From positions 4,402,001 through 4,466,000 of the forward strand of contig NZ_CP009526.1 in the NCBI RefSeq assembly GCF_000969985.1: DNA of 64,000 nt. The letters are read 5' to 3'. Of the stretch, positions 55,241 to 64,000 are shown in pieces (the first letter of the stretch is position 1; every line of letters starts with the position of its first letter). Position numbers and translations under genes: made by a program. Under the pieces are notes generated by a model. It saw nothing but the letters and a program-made list of their open reading frames with translations, did no database searches and was not told where the DNA came from. The DNA is from Methanosarcina barkeri str. Wiesmoor. Its GTDB lineage: Archaea; Halobacteriota; Methanosarcinia; Methanosarcinales; Methanosarcinaceae.

Positions 55241-55735
55241 GGGACAAAAAGTCAAAGAAATTCATAGTCAAGGGCCAAAGTTTCGTCTCCAATCTCAAGT
55301 GAAAGGGTAACCACGTAAAGCAAAAAAAACAAAAAATTAAGTAAATAGGGGCGCAATTCTTCCGTGCTTTCCGTGTCTTCCGTGGTTATAAAGTAAGTGT
55401 AAATACTCTTATATTGGAGACTAATACTCTTAATATTGGGGACTATAATTCGGAGGCTTAGCAACTAAGTAAGCCCCCTATCTTGCTTTCATTATCAATG
55501 AAATGAAAATGCTGGAGATCAGCAGTTCTTGACATAAGCCTCATGAGGGTAATATCTAATCATAACGGTGATATATAATTTCTACATAAAGTTTACAAAA
55601 TAATCTACAGTGTCAAGATACAACTGGAATTTACTCAATGTTTAACTTTTTCTTTGCCTGTTATTGTATTTTATATTGAACTTTCAACTGGTTTTGAATC
55701 TGCGAAATCATTTCAGGATACAACACTTACGTTGT
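55241..55735. other. Intergenic region with an ACCACGGAAGACACGG-type repeat
   Basis: On the minus strand AACCACGGAAGACACGGAAA and GCACGGAAGAATTGCGCCCC (about 55345-55387) form short tandem ACGGAA-type units. Such accacgga-type repeats are scattered in many prokaryotic genomes and give false open frames. No gene is recognised here. Confidence 0.55.
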
Positions 55736-56218
55736 ATGGGTGAAATAGTGAGAAAAGCGCTGATTGTATTGGTAGTGTTGTTCGGCATATTCCTCGCAAT
55801 AGGATGCGCTGGAAATAAACCGGTAACTTCAAACGAAACAGGAACTCCTGGACAGGCTGTAACTCCGGCTGAGGATATAACTGAAGCTGTAAAGGAAACT
55901 CCTGTTACAGAAATAAGTCCTTCTGAGGCAGTTACTCCAACTAAAATACAGACTGCAACTGAAATGCAGAATGTGACAGGGATAGCGGGACTAAAAGAAT
56001 ATACACTTAAAGAACTTGCAGAATACAACGGTGAAAATGGGACGGCATATGTTGCCTATCAAGGCCAGGTCTATAATGTCTCTGATAGTAATATCTGGAA
56101 AGACGGCACTCATAAAGGATGCAATGCTGGGACGGACCTCACTGGAAAAATGGACAAGGCACCACACGGAGCTGCAATATTAAAGGGTTATCCTGTTGTC
56201 GGGACTTTGAAAAAATAA
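55736..56218 (+). CDS. Cytochrome b5-like heme/steroid-binding domain lipoprotein
   Basis: Exported protein of 160 residues from ATG 55736. A lipoprotein signal (ALIVLVVLFGIFLAIGCAGN) is followed by a Thr/Glu/Pro-rich linker and a C-terminal domain of about 75 residues: LKEYTLKELAEYNGENGTAY, VAYQGQVYNVSDSNIWKDGT, HKGCNAGTDLTGKMDKAPHG. These match the cytochrome b5-like heme/steroid-binding fold, with the two histidines (THKG and APHG) as candidate heme ligands. Function unknown; perhaps an extracytoplasmic heme or redox protein. Confidence 0.85.
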   Translation: MGEIVRKALIVLVVLFGIFLAIGCAGNKPVTSNETGTPGQAVTPAEDITEAVKETPVTEISPSEAVTPTKIQTATEMQNVTGIAGLKEYTLKELAEYNGENGTAYVAYQGQVYNVSDSNIWKDGTHKGCNAGTDLTGKMDKAPHGAAILKGYPVVGTLKK

Positions 56219-56683
56219 CATAATTCTTGAATATGAATTTAACCGGAATTCTCTTAAACTCACTATCAAACTAGAGATTGTTTCTCTTTTTTTGCATTAA
56301 TTAAGGTAGATAATAGTTCTCTAAAAAATTATATCTTAATTTAAATTTAAATTAAAGAGTAGGTTATATATAGTATAGTTAGCTGTAAACTACGATATTA
56401 AAGAAGGAATTGCAAGCCTTTCCTGATGAAGAAATAAACAGAGGTTATATTTTTACGATTTTAGATCGAACACAAAAAATAAGAAATATATTGCTAAACA
56501 TAAAAATTGAATGTCATTCATAATTTAAACAAGATCTCACTGATTTACATACTATCTTTTTATTAAGAAAGCAATAAAGATATATTTAAGTCGCTAAATA
56601 AGCCTATAAGCTCTTAAATAATAACTCATTTTTGATATTATGGGAAAGATATAGAAAAAAGTGAGACTTGGAGTAGAAAAAGA
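56219..56683. other. Gene-free AT-rich region
   Basis: About 465 bases, very AT-rich, many stops. TATA-like stretches at about 56365-56375. No repeat or RNA recognised. Confidence 0.5.
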
Positions 56684-57430
56684 ATGCCTGGGAAGAATGA
56701 AAAAAAATTATCCAAACTAAAAGATTTCTGGGTAGAATTTTTCGCAGATCGGAAAGACGGCGGCCACAGATCTTCAGATGAGGAATTTATTTCCCTGGAA
56801 GCTAAGGAAAAACTATTCCATCTGGATGGGGGCAAAACCCTGCTTGATTTTGGATGCGGTGCCGGTGAGCTCCTGGTTTACTATGCACCGGAATATAAAC
56901 AGCTCGTAGGAGTTGATTTTTCCGCATCCATGCTTGATGAAGCAAGCAAAAAAATCAGGGAAAGAAAATGTGGGAATATATCGTTAATTCAGGCTGATGA
57001 TAAAACTGTCTGGGACAAACTGGAATACTCTTTTGATCGGATAACCGCAGCTGGAGTGATTCAGTATTTGACATTGCAAGAAATTGATAACTTTATCTTT
57101 AACGCGTCAAATTACCTTAATAAAGGGGGTAAAATAGTGTTGTTTGATATACTGGACCCCCGCTTATATCCATTATGGAAAATAGGGCTGTTTTCACAAG
57201 ATGCAGGCTTCGGGAAAATATTACGCAAAGTCGGGTTTGAGTTTAAGGTTATATTATCGGCAAGCTTGAGTAATCGACCAAGAGATATTCTTGGGTTTGC
57301 TCACAACCCCTATGCAATTAAAAAGATAGCAAATAGATATGGTTTTGAAACTATTTTTGTAAAATCAATGTATTACGAGTACAAGTATCATGCAATAATA
57401 TCTCGAACTTCAGAGTCTCGGGAGTTTTAA
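56684..57430 (+). CDS. Class I SAM-dependent methyltransferase
   Basis: Methyltransferase of 248 residues. SAM-binding motifs are clear: TLLDFGCGAGELLVYYAPEY (motif I), LVGVDFSASMLDEASKKIRE (acidic loop), FDRITAAGVIQYLTLQEIDN and LNKGGKIVLFDILDPRLYPL. It is of the Methyltransf_11/25 type; the substrate is unknown. ATG 56684 follows GGAG. A single gene between gene-poor regions. Confidence 0.88.
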   Translation: MPGKNEKKLSKLKDFWVEFFADRKDGGHRSSDEEFISLEAKEKLFHLDGGKTLLDFGCGAGELLVYYAPEYKQLVGVDFSASMLDEASKKIRERKCGNISLIQADDKTVWDKLEYSFDRITAAGVIQYLTLQEIDNFIFNASNYLNKGGKIVLFDILDPRLYPLWKIGLFSQDAGFGKILRKVGFEFKVILSASLSNRPRDILGFAHNPYAIKKIANRYGFETIFVKSMYYEYKYHAIISRTSESREF

Positions 57431-57851
57431 GAATCAAATTCATGCTGGTGCGGCCAGCTTCAAGCAATAATGTAAATAGTGTATGTCCATGCAATCGCTC
57501 TGAATTCCCTTATAAGCTCTATTCTATTATGCTCTATTCTATATTACAAACACTCAATGTATACTCGAAATGACACGAATTTAAGTGCAACACTATTTAC
57601 TCTTTCGATAGCAAACCGGTAGGTGAAGCAGTACAGATAGGTGGGGCAAGATAGGTGGGGCAATACAGGATCAAATGATGATGTTGTGGCCTTTAAGGCA
57701 GAAAATGAGACTCTTAAGGGTATTCTACATGCGATAATCTCAGTTCAGTCACACTATAGTGCAAAATAATACTATTCTGACATAGAGTAACGATAACGCA
57801 AACAATAATAACGCAAACAATACGGCAAATTTGCCATTGCCATCTCTACCA
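57431..57851. other. Gene-free intergenic region
   Basis: Convergent space after the methyltransferase and purN. Holds small direct repeats (TAGGTGGGGCAA twice at about 57639-57663; ACGCAAACAATA twice at about 57795-57822) and no gene. Confidence 0.5.
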
Positions 57852-58466
57852 TTACAATTCGATTACACCTTTGCTTATTAGTTTCAAGGTATCCACATAG
57901 AAGGAGTTTTCTTTTTCTAGTACCCTTTTTGACAGGGTATCTATTGTATCTCCCTCCAGAACTTCAATTTCACATTGCCGAATTATCTTTCCTGTATCGT
58001 ATTCCTCTTCTACCAAATGAATTGTAACACCTGTCGTTTTCTCTCCTGCATCAATAACCGCTCTGTGTACGTTGATTCCATACATTCCTTTGCCACCATA
58101 TTTGGGCAAGAGTGAAGGATGAATGTTAAGTATACGGCCTTTGTAATATTTCAAAACCTTAGGTCCTAGTTTTTTCATGTACCCTGCAAGGGCTACTATA
58201 TCTGCGCCACTTTCAGTTAGTACTTTACATATTGCTTCATCTAATTCGTCTTCTTCTGGATATGTTTTATTACTCAGGTGATATTCAGGAATTCCTGCTA
58301 TTCGTGCTATTTTCAAGGCTTGCGAAGTTGAGTTATTGCTTATGACAGCACATACTTCCCCGTTCAAATCCCCACTTTTGCAAGCATCAATAATCGCTTG
58401 CATATTAGTTCCTCTGTGGGAAGCAAATATTGCGATATGTAATTTTTTTGTATTTTCACTTTTCAT
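57852..58466 (-). CDS. purN: Phosphoribosylglycinamide formyltransferase
   Basis: Enzyme of 204 residues transferring a formyl group from a formyl-pterin to glycinamide ribonucleotide in purine synthesis. HIAIFASHRGTNMQAIID is the phosphate loop; AGYMKKLGPKVLKYYKGRIL, NIHPSLLPKYGGKGMYG (catalytic Asn and His) and TIHLVEEEYDTGKIIRQ (catalytic Asp) are typical. Lengths match. ATG 58466 follows GGAG. Archaea may use the formate-dependent PurT instead; here the PurN type is used. Confidence 0.95.
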   Translation of the reverse strand: MKSENTKKLHIAIFASHRGTNMQAIIDACKSGDLNGEVCAVISNNSTSQALKIARIAGIPEYHLSNKTYPEEDELDEAICKVLTESGADIVALAGYMKKLGPKVLKYYKGRILNIHPSLLPKYGGKGMYGINVHRAVIDAGEKTTGVTIHLVEEEYDTGKIIRQCEIEVLEGDTIDTLSKRVLEKENSFYVDTLKLISKGVIEL

Positions 58467-58489
58467 AATCTGTAACTCCGGCTGTGAGA

Positions 58490-58775
58490 TTAAATTAGTG
58501 TCAGGACAGTACGGTCATATTTGCGGCAGGTATCATATATGTGTCTAATTCGTCGTTCATCAATCATCTTTTTTCCCTTCAAGCCCAGCAGCGATTTTTT
58601 ACAGATTCTCTCCAGAACTGCAAGTTCTTCTTCGTTCAGAATTTCCTAAATCTTCTCAAAAAACTTCATATTCACCCAGTTTCCGATCTCAACCACCTTT
58701 TTTCCTTTATCGGTGAACTCTAGCAGGCAAATCCTTCCGTCCCTCGAAGAAGCCTTTGTTTTCAACAGACTTGGT
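58490..58775 (-). pseudogene. C-terminal remnant of a MarR-family regulator with an in-frame TAG
   Basis: One frame reads LLKTKASSRDGRICLLEFTD, KGKKVVEIGNWVNMKFFEKI, a TAG, then EILNEEELAVLERICKKSLL to TAA at 58490-58492. This is the wing and C-terminal dimer helix of a MarR-type HTH protein. The N-terminal half is missing: a stop precedes PPSLL. TAG can encode pyrrolysine in Methanosarcina, but the truncated 5' end makes decay the simpler reading. Confidence 0.75.
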
Positions 58776-58949
58776 GGCTACAAACATAGGTTTTGACCGT
58801 GCAAAAGTAGCACGAAAAGATAAATAAAAACGTCTTTAAATAATAAAGGGTCTGGGGTGTTAAGGAATCCAATTCTAAGAACATGGATAATGTAAACAGG
58901 ACTGGTTGGTTTTCTAAATCAATGTGTTCTTAGTTCCTATCCGAAAAGC

Positions 58950-59037
58950 GGTACTGTTAAGTCTTAGGGGGATGGTTATAATTGCATGTTCACCTATAAC
59001 TGGAAAATTTCTTATCCCCCTAAGTCTTAACAGTACC
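58950..59037 (+). promoter_or_regulatory. Long inverted repeat ahead of serC
   Basis: A 24-bp arm (58950-58973) starting GGTACTGTTAAG and ending AGGGGGAT recurs inverted at 59014-59037 with one mismatch, around a 40-nt centre that contains a second short pair (GGTTATA/TATAACT). It ends 18 bases before the serC start and would form a very stable hairpin in its leader. GTTCCTATCCGAAAAG at 58933-58948 just before it resembles the end of IS5-type elements, so it may be a mobile-element remnant, not a riboswitch. Confidence 0.65.
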
Positions 59038-59055
59038 AAAAAAGGAAAAGATAAA

Positions 59056-60168
59056 ATGAAACCAACACGAGTTCCTAATAATCCTTGTTTTTCTTCTGGG
59101 CCTTGTGCCAAACATCCAGGGTATTCTATTGAAGAGCTGAAGGATACACCTTTTGGCCGGTCACACCGTAGCAACTTAGGCAAGGAAAAATTAGCTGAAG
59201 CAATTAAAAAAACAAGAGATATGCTTGGACTTCCTGATGATTATCTGGTAGGTATTGTACCGGCTTCCGATACAGGCGCTTTTGAAATGTGCTTGTGGTC
59301 CATGCTAGGGTGCCGCGGGGTTGATGTCCTTGTTTGGGAATCTTTCAGTAAAGGATGGGCAACCGACATCACTAAACAGTTAAAATTAAAAGATGTCCGA
59401 GTTTTTGAGGCAGAATATGGGAAATTACCAGATTTAAAGAAGGTCGATTTCAAGAATGATGTCGTCTTTGTCTGGAATGGAACTACTAGCGGAGTCAAAG
59501 TACCCAACGGCGACTGGATTCCTGAGAACCGGGAAGGGCTCACGCTTTGCGATGCCACATCTGCTATATTTGCTATGGATATACCCTACCATAAACTGGA
59601 TGTCATTACCTTCTCATGGCAGAAGGTTTTAGGTGGGGAAGGTGCACACGGAATGCTGATTTTATCTCCGCGGGCTGTTCAGCGGTTAGAAAGCTATACT
59701 CCTGCCTGGCCATTACCCAAGATTTTCCGACTGACCAAAGGTGGTAAACTGAATAAGAAGATTTTTGAAGGCTCTACTATTAACACCCCATCTATGCTGG
59801 CTAATGAAGATTGGCTGGCAACACTAAAATGGGCAGAGTCTGTCGGAGGGCTTAAACCACTTATCCAGCGGACAAATGATAATCTGGCGGTCTTTGAGGC
59901 ATTTGTTGCTAAAAACAACTGGATTCATTTCTTAGCGGAAACAAAAGAGATAAGGTCCAGTACCAGTGTCTGCTTTAAAGTTGATTTATCCGATGAAAAG
60001 CTTAAAGAACTGATTAAAACGCTTGAGAAAGAAAAAGTTGCTTATGACATCGGTTCTTACCGTGATGCCCCTTCGGGTTTGCGCATCTGGTGCGGTGCTA
60101 CCGTCGAGAAAGAGGATTTACAATGCCTCTGTGAATGGATCGAATGGGCTTACAATTTGGTTAAATAA
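59056..60168 (+). CDS. serC: Phosphoserine aminotransferase, Methanosarcina type
   Basis: PLP enzyme of 370 residues making phosphoserine from 3-phosphohydroxypyruvate and glutamate. [20 protein letters not shown] and [20 protein letters not shown] open the protein, [20 protein letters not shown] follows; [20 protein letters not shown] and [20 protein letters not shown] carry the PLP-binding Asp and Lys. It fits the SerC subfamily of Methanosarcina and alphaproteobacteria. ATG 59056 has AAAGGAAAAG before it; the longer frame upstream runs through the inverted repeat and is not coding. Confidence 0.94.
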   Translation: MKPTRVPNNPCFSSGPCAKHPGYSIEELKDTPFGRSHRSNLGKEKLAEAIKKTRDMLGLPDDYLVGIVPASDTGAFEMCLWSMLGCRGVDVLVWESFSKGWATDITKQLKLKDVRVFEAEYGKLPDLKKVDFKNDVVFVWNGTTSGVKVPNGDWIPENREGLTLCDATSAIFAMDIPYHKLDVITFSWQKVLGGEGAHGMLILSPRAVQRLESYTPAWPLPKIFRLTKGGKLNKKIFEGSTINTPSMLANEDWLATLKWAESVGGLKPLIQRTNDNLAVFEAFVAKNNWIHFLAETKEIRSSTSVCFKVDLSDEKLKELIKTLEKEKVAYDIGSYRDAPSGLRIWCGATVEKEDLQCLCEWIEWAYNLVK

Positions 60169-60177
60169 TAAAATCCT

Positions 60178-60240
60178 TTTTGTTATCAGCAAAGAAGAGT
60201 TCGTGAGAGATCGTTAATATCTTTTTTGCTGATAGCAAGA
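60178..60240 (+). terminator. Inverted repeat after serC
   Basis: TTGTTATCAGCAAAG just after the serC stop is matched in inverse orientation by TTTTTTGCTGATAGCAAG at about 60220-60238. The T-run and stem are compatible with transcription termination. Confidence 0.5.
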
Positions 60241-60682
60241 GGATGTTTTATCCAAAATAATTTTACTCTTTAAAGATATAAAACACTATCTAATAATATT
60301 TAGATTCTCTTGCAAAACTTGTATTCTCGTAACTTCAAAATACGAACTTCTTGAACTAAAAGTTCGTATATTGAATAGGAAAAATATACAGGTTTTACAA
60401 ACCTGTGCATATCAAAGAGAGTTTTAAGGCGAAATTATTTCAGGATAAAATACATTCCAACTCCCATAAAATCACATATAAAAAGTAAAAAAGAAGACTA
60501 GGCGTCAATCGATAGATGATATATAGAAGACGCATTGATCTGAGAAGTTGCAAATAACCTTTATCTGCAACTCCTGATCATTTATATACTTCAGTGATAT
60601 ACTTCAGCGCCCAAACTACTTAGTCCAACTTAGTAGTCCAACTTAGTAGTCCAACTTAGTAGTCCAACTTAGTCCAACTTTA
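60241..60682. other. Gene-free region with a hairpin and 13-bp tandem repeat
   Basis: ATACGAACTT (60340-60349) and AAGTTCGTAT (60360-60369) form a perfect 10-bp stem. At about 60616-60680 four to five copies of AGTCCAACTTAGT follow one another to the end of the SIMPL gene. No gene. Confidence 0.7.
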
Positions 60683-61438
60683 TTATTTAATGTAGTACGT
60701 AACCTGTACTGACATTGAGACGGTAGACTCGCCTGGCTGAATTGGAGTGGACCCTGCTCCTGCTCCCTTTGCTGTTGTTGCCATATCATATTCGTAAATT
60801 GCTCTGGAACCACTGTTTTCACTTACAGATGAAGTCTGCACACCGGTTATCTTAGTCCCCAGGCTCTTAGCAAGCGTAGTGGCTTTAGAAGATGCATCTG
60901 ATACTGCTTCATTCATCAAGTCTTCACGAAGCTGTTTTTGCTTGTCATCGGATACCGAGAATGAAATGCTTCCAATCTCATTAGCTCCTGCGGCTGTGGA
61001 CCTGTCAATGATATCACTCAGGTTGTCGAGATTTTTAGTTGTGACCTGCACACTGTTGGATGCAGAGTAACCTTTGATTGTTTGCGTATCATTCGCATCA
61101 TAGTTGTATACCGGGGATACGGAAACATAGGCTGTCTGTATTTCCTTGTCCTGCAATCCTATCGCTTTAAGTTCTGCTATTACAGAGCTCATAAGGGCTG
61201 CGTTTTTATCTGTCGCTTCTTTTGCAGTTTCAGATTGAACTACAACACCGATGTTCAATGTTGCCGTGTCAGGGATAACTTTCTGTTCAGCATATCCACT
61301 AATGGAAATAGTATTTTCCGTATCCTTTTCAGACCCACTCTGTGAAATGGCGTATATCGTTGCTGACATCAGCACCAGAACAACTGATAGCGCAATGATA
61401 ACGTAATAAAGCTTATTGTTTTTATTTTCCTGTGACAT
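60683..61438 (-). CDS. SIMPL (DUF541) domain exported protein
   Basis: Protein of 251 residues from ATG 61438, which follows GGAGTCGGTGA. One N-terminal membrane segment (LYYVIIALSVVLVLMSATIY) is followed by an extracytoplasmic SIMPL/DUF541 domain: ISISGYAEQKVIPDTATLNI, TAYVSVSPVYNYDANDTQTI, KGYSASNSVQVTTKNLDNLS and a C-terminal VSMSVQVTYYIK. The family (bacterial YggE, BP26) is linked with oxidative stress; its activity is unknown. Confidence 0.9.
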   Translation of the reverse strand: MSQENKNNKLYYVIIALSVVLVLMSATIYAISQSGSEKDTENTISISGYAEQKVIPDTATLNIGVVVQSETAKEATDKNAALMSSVIAELKAIGLQDKEIQTAYVSVSPVYNYDANDTQTIKGYSASNSVQVTTKNLDNLSDIIDRSTAAGANEIGSISFSVSDDKQKQLREDLMNEAVSDASSKATTLAKSLGTKITGVQTSSVSENSGSRAIYEYDMATTAKGAGAGSTPIQPGESTVSMSVQVTYYIK

Positions 61439-61839
61439 TTTCACCGACTCCTTGTTTAATGTTTTGTTAACTGACAATTCAGCCGTTTCTAGCAAGTCAT
61501 AAATGTATCCTCACATATTAAAGAATTACTTAAACTTCAACTACGGTCGCAGTTATGGCAGTCGCCCGATATTGAAAGAAAAATACATATAAAGTAGTGA
61601 AAAGAGAAAGGGCTGAAAGATAAGAATTCGAGATTTTCCAGCATCAACCGGCAGGTCACATTCAAAGGACTGTGATCATTTTCAAAATAAGATGATTTTT
61701 AATTATCTCTTCATCACTAAATTTTGGCATCGTATCCACAGGAAAATGAAAAGAAAAAAAGGTGAGGGCTTTAATCGCTCTCACATCAGCTGTTTGTTTT
61801 GCACTATCCTTTAAAAGAAGAAGTGAAAACAGACTTAAC
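61439..61839. other. Intergenic region between the SIMPL gene and fmdB
   Basis: About 400 bases without a gene. Upstream of the SIMPL gene it holds that gene's promoter; beyond it is the 3' end of the fmd operon. No clear terminator. Confidence 0.5.
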
Positions 61840-63141
61840 TTACTTTCTTGCCTTGATTTTCTCAAAGAGCTGCTTCAGGGTGTCTTCATTGCTCTTCGTA
61901 AACTCGAAGGGCGAGCTTGTGAAAGGTTCGAAGTGCACGGCAACATCGTCCAGCCTGTAGAAGGTCCCGTCACATTCCATGGCATCAATGACTCCAGGAA
62001 GCACGATATCCGAAGCAGCTACGGTTGGGCAGGGAGCGATATCCAGACAAATCATGGGCATCTCAGCGAGTAAAGAAGCGCAATCTGCAGGGATATGGCA
62101 GACAAGGTCAGCACACATTACAAAAGCTGCATCAACGTCCTTTTCTCGAAGCAAATCTACGGTTGTAAACTCTCCAGGATTATAACGCGGGTGTCCACGC
62201 ATGAAGTCAAGCCCGAAGGGATAGCCGTACATATAGGCAGCGACCTGGTTAAAGCCTGCAACGTTGCAGTGGCCACGGAGAGCTCCGAGGGTAAACTTGG
62301 AAAAATTATTCAGTTCCTTTACAAAATTCATTGCAATTTCGGCATTCCTATGTTTTCCAATGGATGAGGAGAGCCCGAGACCTACTGAGATAGCTCCGAA
62401 TGTGCAGTTCTTCATCATATCGAGCATCTCTTCCATAACAGGAATAGGCACTCCTGTGATCTCTTCTACCGATGGATGAGGAGTCTTTCCATGAAGCAAG
62501 GTCATAAGTGCGCTAATCAGTTCGTAATCCGAGCCGGGTTTGAGCTGTACGTGCAGGTCGGATGCTTCAGCAGTTGGAGTTTTTCTCGGGTCTACAGTTA
62601 TAACTGTCCTGTCAAAACGTCCGCGTTTTGTCCAGTACCCTCTCGGGAAAACTGCGTACCTTGACATCTGTCTTGGCATGGATTCAAGAGGATTGGTTCC
62701 CCAGTAAATCAGGAGGTCAGCCCTGTTTTTCTTCTGCCCTTCAGTTGCACCGACTTTTCCGGATTCCTGGATTCCCATAGCTGTTGGACCGTGGCAGATA
62801 GTGGCATTAGAATCAACAATCGCACCAAGGTATTCCCCTAGCTTGAGCCCGATTTCATGTGCTTCACATGAGGTTTCACTGCCCATGAAAAGCAGAGGAC
62901 GCTTTGCTGAAACAAGGATATCGGCTGCCCTTTCAAGAGCTTCGTCCCAGGCAGCAGGGGTCAGTTTTCCTTCGCTCTTTATAAGTGGTTGCCTGAGCCT
63001 GTGAGAACTTACAACTTCCTGAAATTTGGCATTTCCCATCTTACATGCGTTTTTAGCTTCAATCTTTCCGTCTCCAAATTCAACCTGGATATCATCACAG
63101 GCCGCCCCGCAGACCGGACAGACTATGTTTTTGTAAATCAT
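61840..63141 (-). CDS. fmdB: Formylmethanofuran dehydrogenase subunit B
   Basis: Catalytic molybdopterin subunit, 433 residues, of the enzyme that reduces CO2 to formylmethanofuran, the first step of methanogenesis from CO2 (reverse in methyl oxidation). N-terminal CPVCGAACDDIQVEFGDGKI holds a 4Fe-4S motif completed by ACKMGNAKF. ATICHGPTAMGIQESG carries the Cys expected to ligate Mo or W; a selenocysteine form would have TGA there. LIYWGTNPLESMPRQMSRYA and LGALRGHCNVAGFNQVAAYM are typical. It is last in the order C-D-B known for fmdEFACDB; ATG 63141 follows GGAGGG. Confidence 0.95.
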   Translation of the reverse strand: MIYKNIVCPVCGAACDDIQVEFGDGKIEAKNACKMGNAKFQEVVSSHRLRQPLIKSEGKLTPAAWDEALERAADILVSAKRPLLFMGSETSCEAHEIGLKLGEYLGAIVDSNATICHGPTAMGIQESGKVGATEGQKKNRADLLIYWGTNPLESMPRQMSRYAVFPRGYWTKRGRFDRTVITVDPRKTPTAEASDLHVQLKPGSDYELISALMTLLHGKTPHPSVEEITGVPIPVMEEMLDMMKNCTFGAISVGLGLSSSIGKHRNAEIAMNFVKELNNFSKFTLGALRGHCNVAGFNQVAAYMYGYPFGLDFMRGHPRYNPGEFTTVDLLREKDVDAAFVMCADLVCHIPADCASLLAEMPMICLDIAPCPTVAASDIVLPGVIDAMECDGTFYRLDDVAVHFEPFTSSPFEFTKSNEDTLKQLFEKIKARK

Positions 63142-63143
63142 AC

Positions 63144-63533
63144 TCACTGCCCTCCGATATAAATTTTCAATACTACATCTTCGGCGCTAAGAACCTCTTC
63201 TTCAGTGGGCTCAATTGATACTGGGGCACCCTTATAGAGAGGAGAACCCGTAGAAAGAGTATCAGGATCGATGATAACATTTGACCAGATAGCCCTTGGC
63301 ATAAACACCTGTCCTGGCTGGACTGAATCCGTACATTTTGTATAAACTACAATCGAATGTTTTCCATTCTGGCTTGTTACTTTCACTTTAGATGGAGAAC
63401 AGAGTGATGCAAAATCCACAGGCGAAATCCAGCATGATGCACACTCCATGGTGTACTCGTCCGTGAACTTGTCCCCGCCTTTGGCAAGCCTGCCTTCATT
63501 AATCGTACTTCCGCTAATGAGTAATACTTCCAT
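63144..63533 (-). CDS. fmdD: Formylmethanofuran dehydrogenase subunit D
   Basis: Small subunit of 129 residues with the molybdopterin dinucleotide-binding fold. EYTMECASCWISPVDFASLC, KHSIVVYTKCTDSVQPGQVF and MPRAIWSNVIIDPDTLSTGS, PLYKGAPVSIEPT are typical of FwdD/FmdD. ATG 63533 has GAGGTGAG before it and the frame upstream overlaps fmdC. The stop is 2 bases before fmdB. Confidence 0.94.
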   Translation of the reverse strand: MEVLLISGSTINEGRLAKGGDKFTDEYTMECASCWISPVDFASLCSPSKVKVTSQNGKHSIVVYTKCTDSVQPGQVFMPRAIWSNVIIDPDTLSTGSPLYKGAPVSIEPTEEEVLSAEDVVLKIYIGGQ

Positions 63534-63543
63534 GCTTCTCACC

Positions 63544-64000
63544 TCAGAGTTCCGGGTTTGTGTCTGCAACCACGTAAAGAGCTCCTTTTGCCCGCTTGCT
63601 AATTGCATAGTCCCCTGTGAATTTCTTGAATTCGCCTATTAACTCAACCTCTCCGGATGTAATGCTATTTTCCATGGATACAAATTCGAAACCTGGGGAG
63701 AAACGCTCGATTTTGCCTCCTATGACTATGGTGCCTCCTGCCATTTCAGCACCTACTCCACGAAGAGCGCTGCCTTTTACGAAGATGAGCCCGCCGTTCT
63801 GGCGGATTCCGCAGAAGCTTTTAACATCGCCTTCAACTAGAATTTCGCCGCCGTCCATGCCGCCTCCTAGCTGGTGGCGCGCCGAACCTTCAATAACGAT
63901 GCGTCCGCCTTTCATGCCGTGCCATTTTCCTCTGTAAGCACAGCCTACATGGTCTCCGGCATTGCCTTTAATATGCAGCAGCCCACCTGTCATTTCCATA
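63544..64000 (-). CDS. fmdC: Formylmethanofuran dehydrogenase subunit C (partial)
   Basis: C-terminal 151 residues of the subunit; the gene continues past the window edge. The glycine-rich beta-helix repeats (GNAGDHVGCAYRGKWHGMKG, GRIVIEGSARHQLGGGMDGG, GGLIFVKGSALRGVGAEMAG) are those of the GXGXG domain shared with glutamate synthase. FmdC ties the other subunits together. It stops 10 bases before the fmdD start. Confidence 0.94.
   Translation of the reverse strand, partial: MEMTGGLLHIKGNAGDHVGCAYRGKWHGMKGGRIVIEGSARHQLGGGMDGGEILVEGDVKSFCGIRQNGGLIFVKGSALRGVGAEMAGGTIVIGGKIERFSPGFEFVSMENSITSGEVELIGEFKKFTGDYAISKRAKGALYVVADTNPEL

Noticed and set aside
58924-59055. Upstream extension of serC
   Set aside because: It runs through the long inverted repeat; the conserved protein start and ribosome binding site are at 59056.

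Overview
The window looks like chromosome from a Methanosarcina-type methanogenic archaeon. The evidence is the 3' end of an fmd formylmethanofuran dehydrogenase operon (fmdC-fmdD-fmdB), archaeal-type S-adenosylmethionine synthetase, PurP, the Methanosarcina-type SerC, type II methionine aminopeptidase, a HerA-like ATPase, a tRNA-Tyr with an intron and C1-G72 pair, a PGF-CTERM protein, and long AT-rich intergenic regions full of short tandem repeats. No species is claimed.

Layout. 1-3000: an IS5-family element and an 18-repeat CRISPR array read on the minus strand, with decayed repeats trailing past the IS and no cas genes in the window. 3.4-9.5 kb: a five-gene peptide/nickel-type ABC importer. 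10.2-11.1 kb: a GNAT pseudogene. 11.4-14.7 kb: leuD, leuB and a HerA-like ATPase. 14.9-16.4 kb: a small protein with two WCVACGAG motifs followed by a radical SAM/SPASM enzyme, the best candidate for an undescribed system (a RiPP-like modified peptide). A decayed herA piece lies beyond it. 16.7-22.6 kb: purP, a membrane HTH regulator, truA, an unknown protein and a tRNA G10 methyltransferase.

22.9-33.9 kb is an accessory island: two near-identical IS1-family copies in direct orientation flanking a glycosyltransferase and a radical SAM/SPASM protein, then an EamA transporter, a 1.64-kb IS with a broken transposase, an unknown repeat-containing membrane protein, palindromic repeat elements and a broken WbuC cupin. 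34.2-44.4 kb is core: a DUF1805 protein, map, an M24 peptidase, tRNA-Asp, tRNA-Tyr, metK, hisG-hisA-hisB.

44.9-50.4 kb: a flavodoxin-fold quinone reductase and a molybdate/tungstate cluster (modA-modB-modC, a ModD-like phosphoribosyltransferase, a DUF364 protein). Mo/W uptake fits the window's last operon, fmd, whose enzyme needs a Mo or W pterin cofactor. 50.7-52.2 kb: a surface-protein gene split by a 1.18-kb insertion with a 3-bp target duplication. 52.3-61.4 kb: small or single genes (PGF-CTERM protein, DUF190, a cytochrome b5-like lipoprotein, a methyltransferase, purN, serC, a SIMPL-domain protein) among repeats and gene remnants. The window ends inside fmdC.
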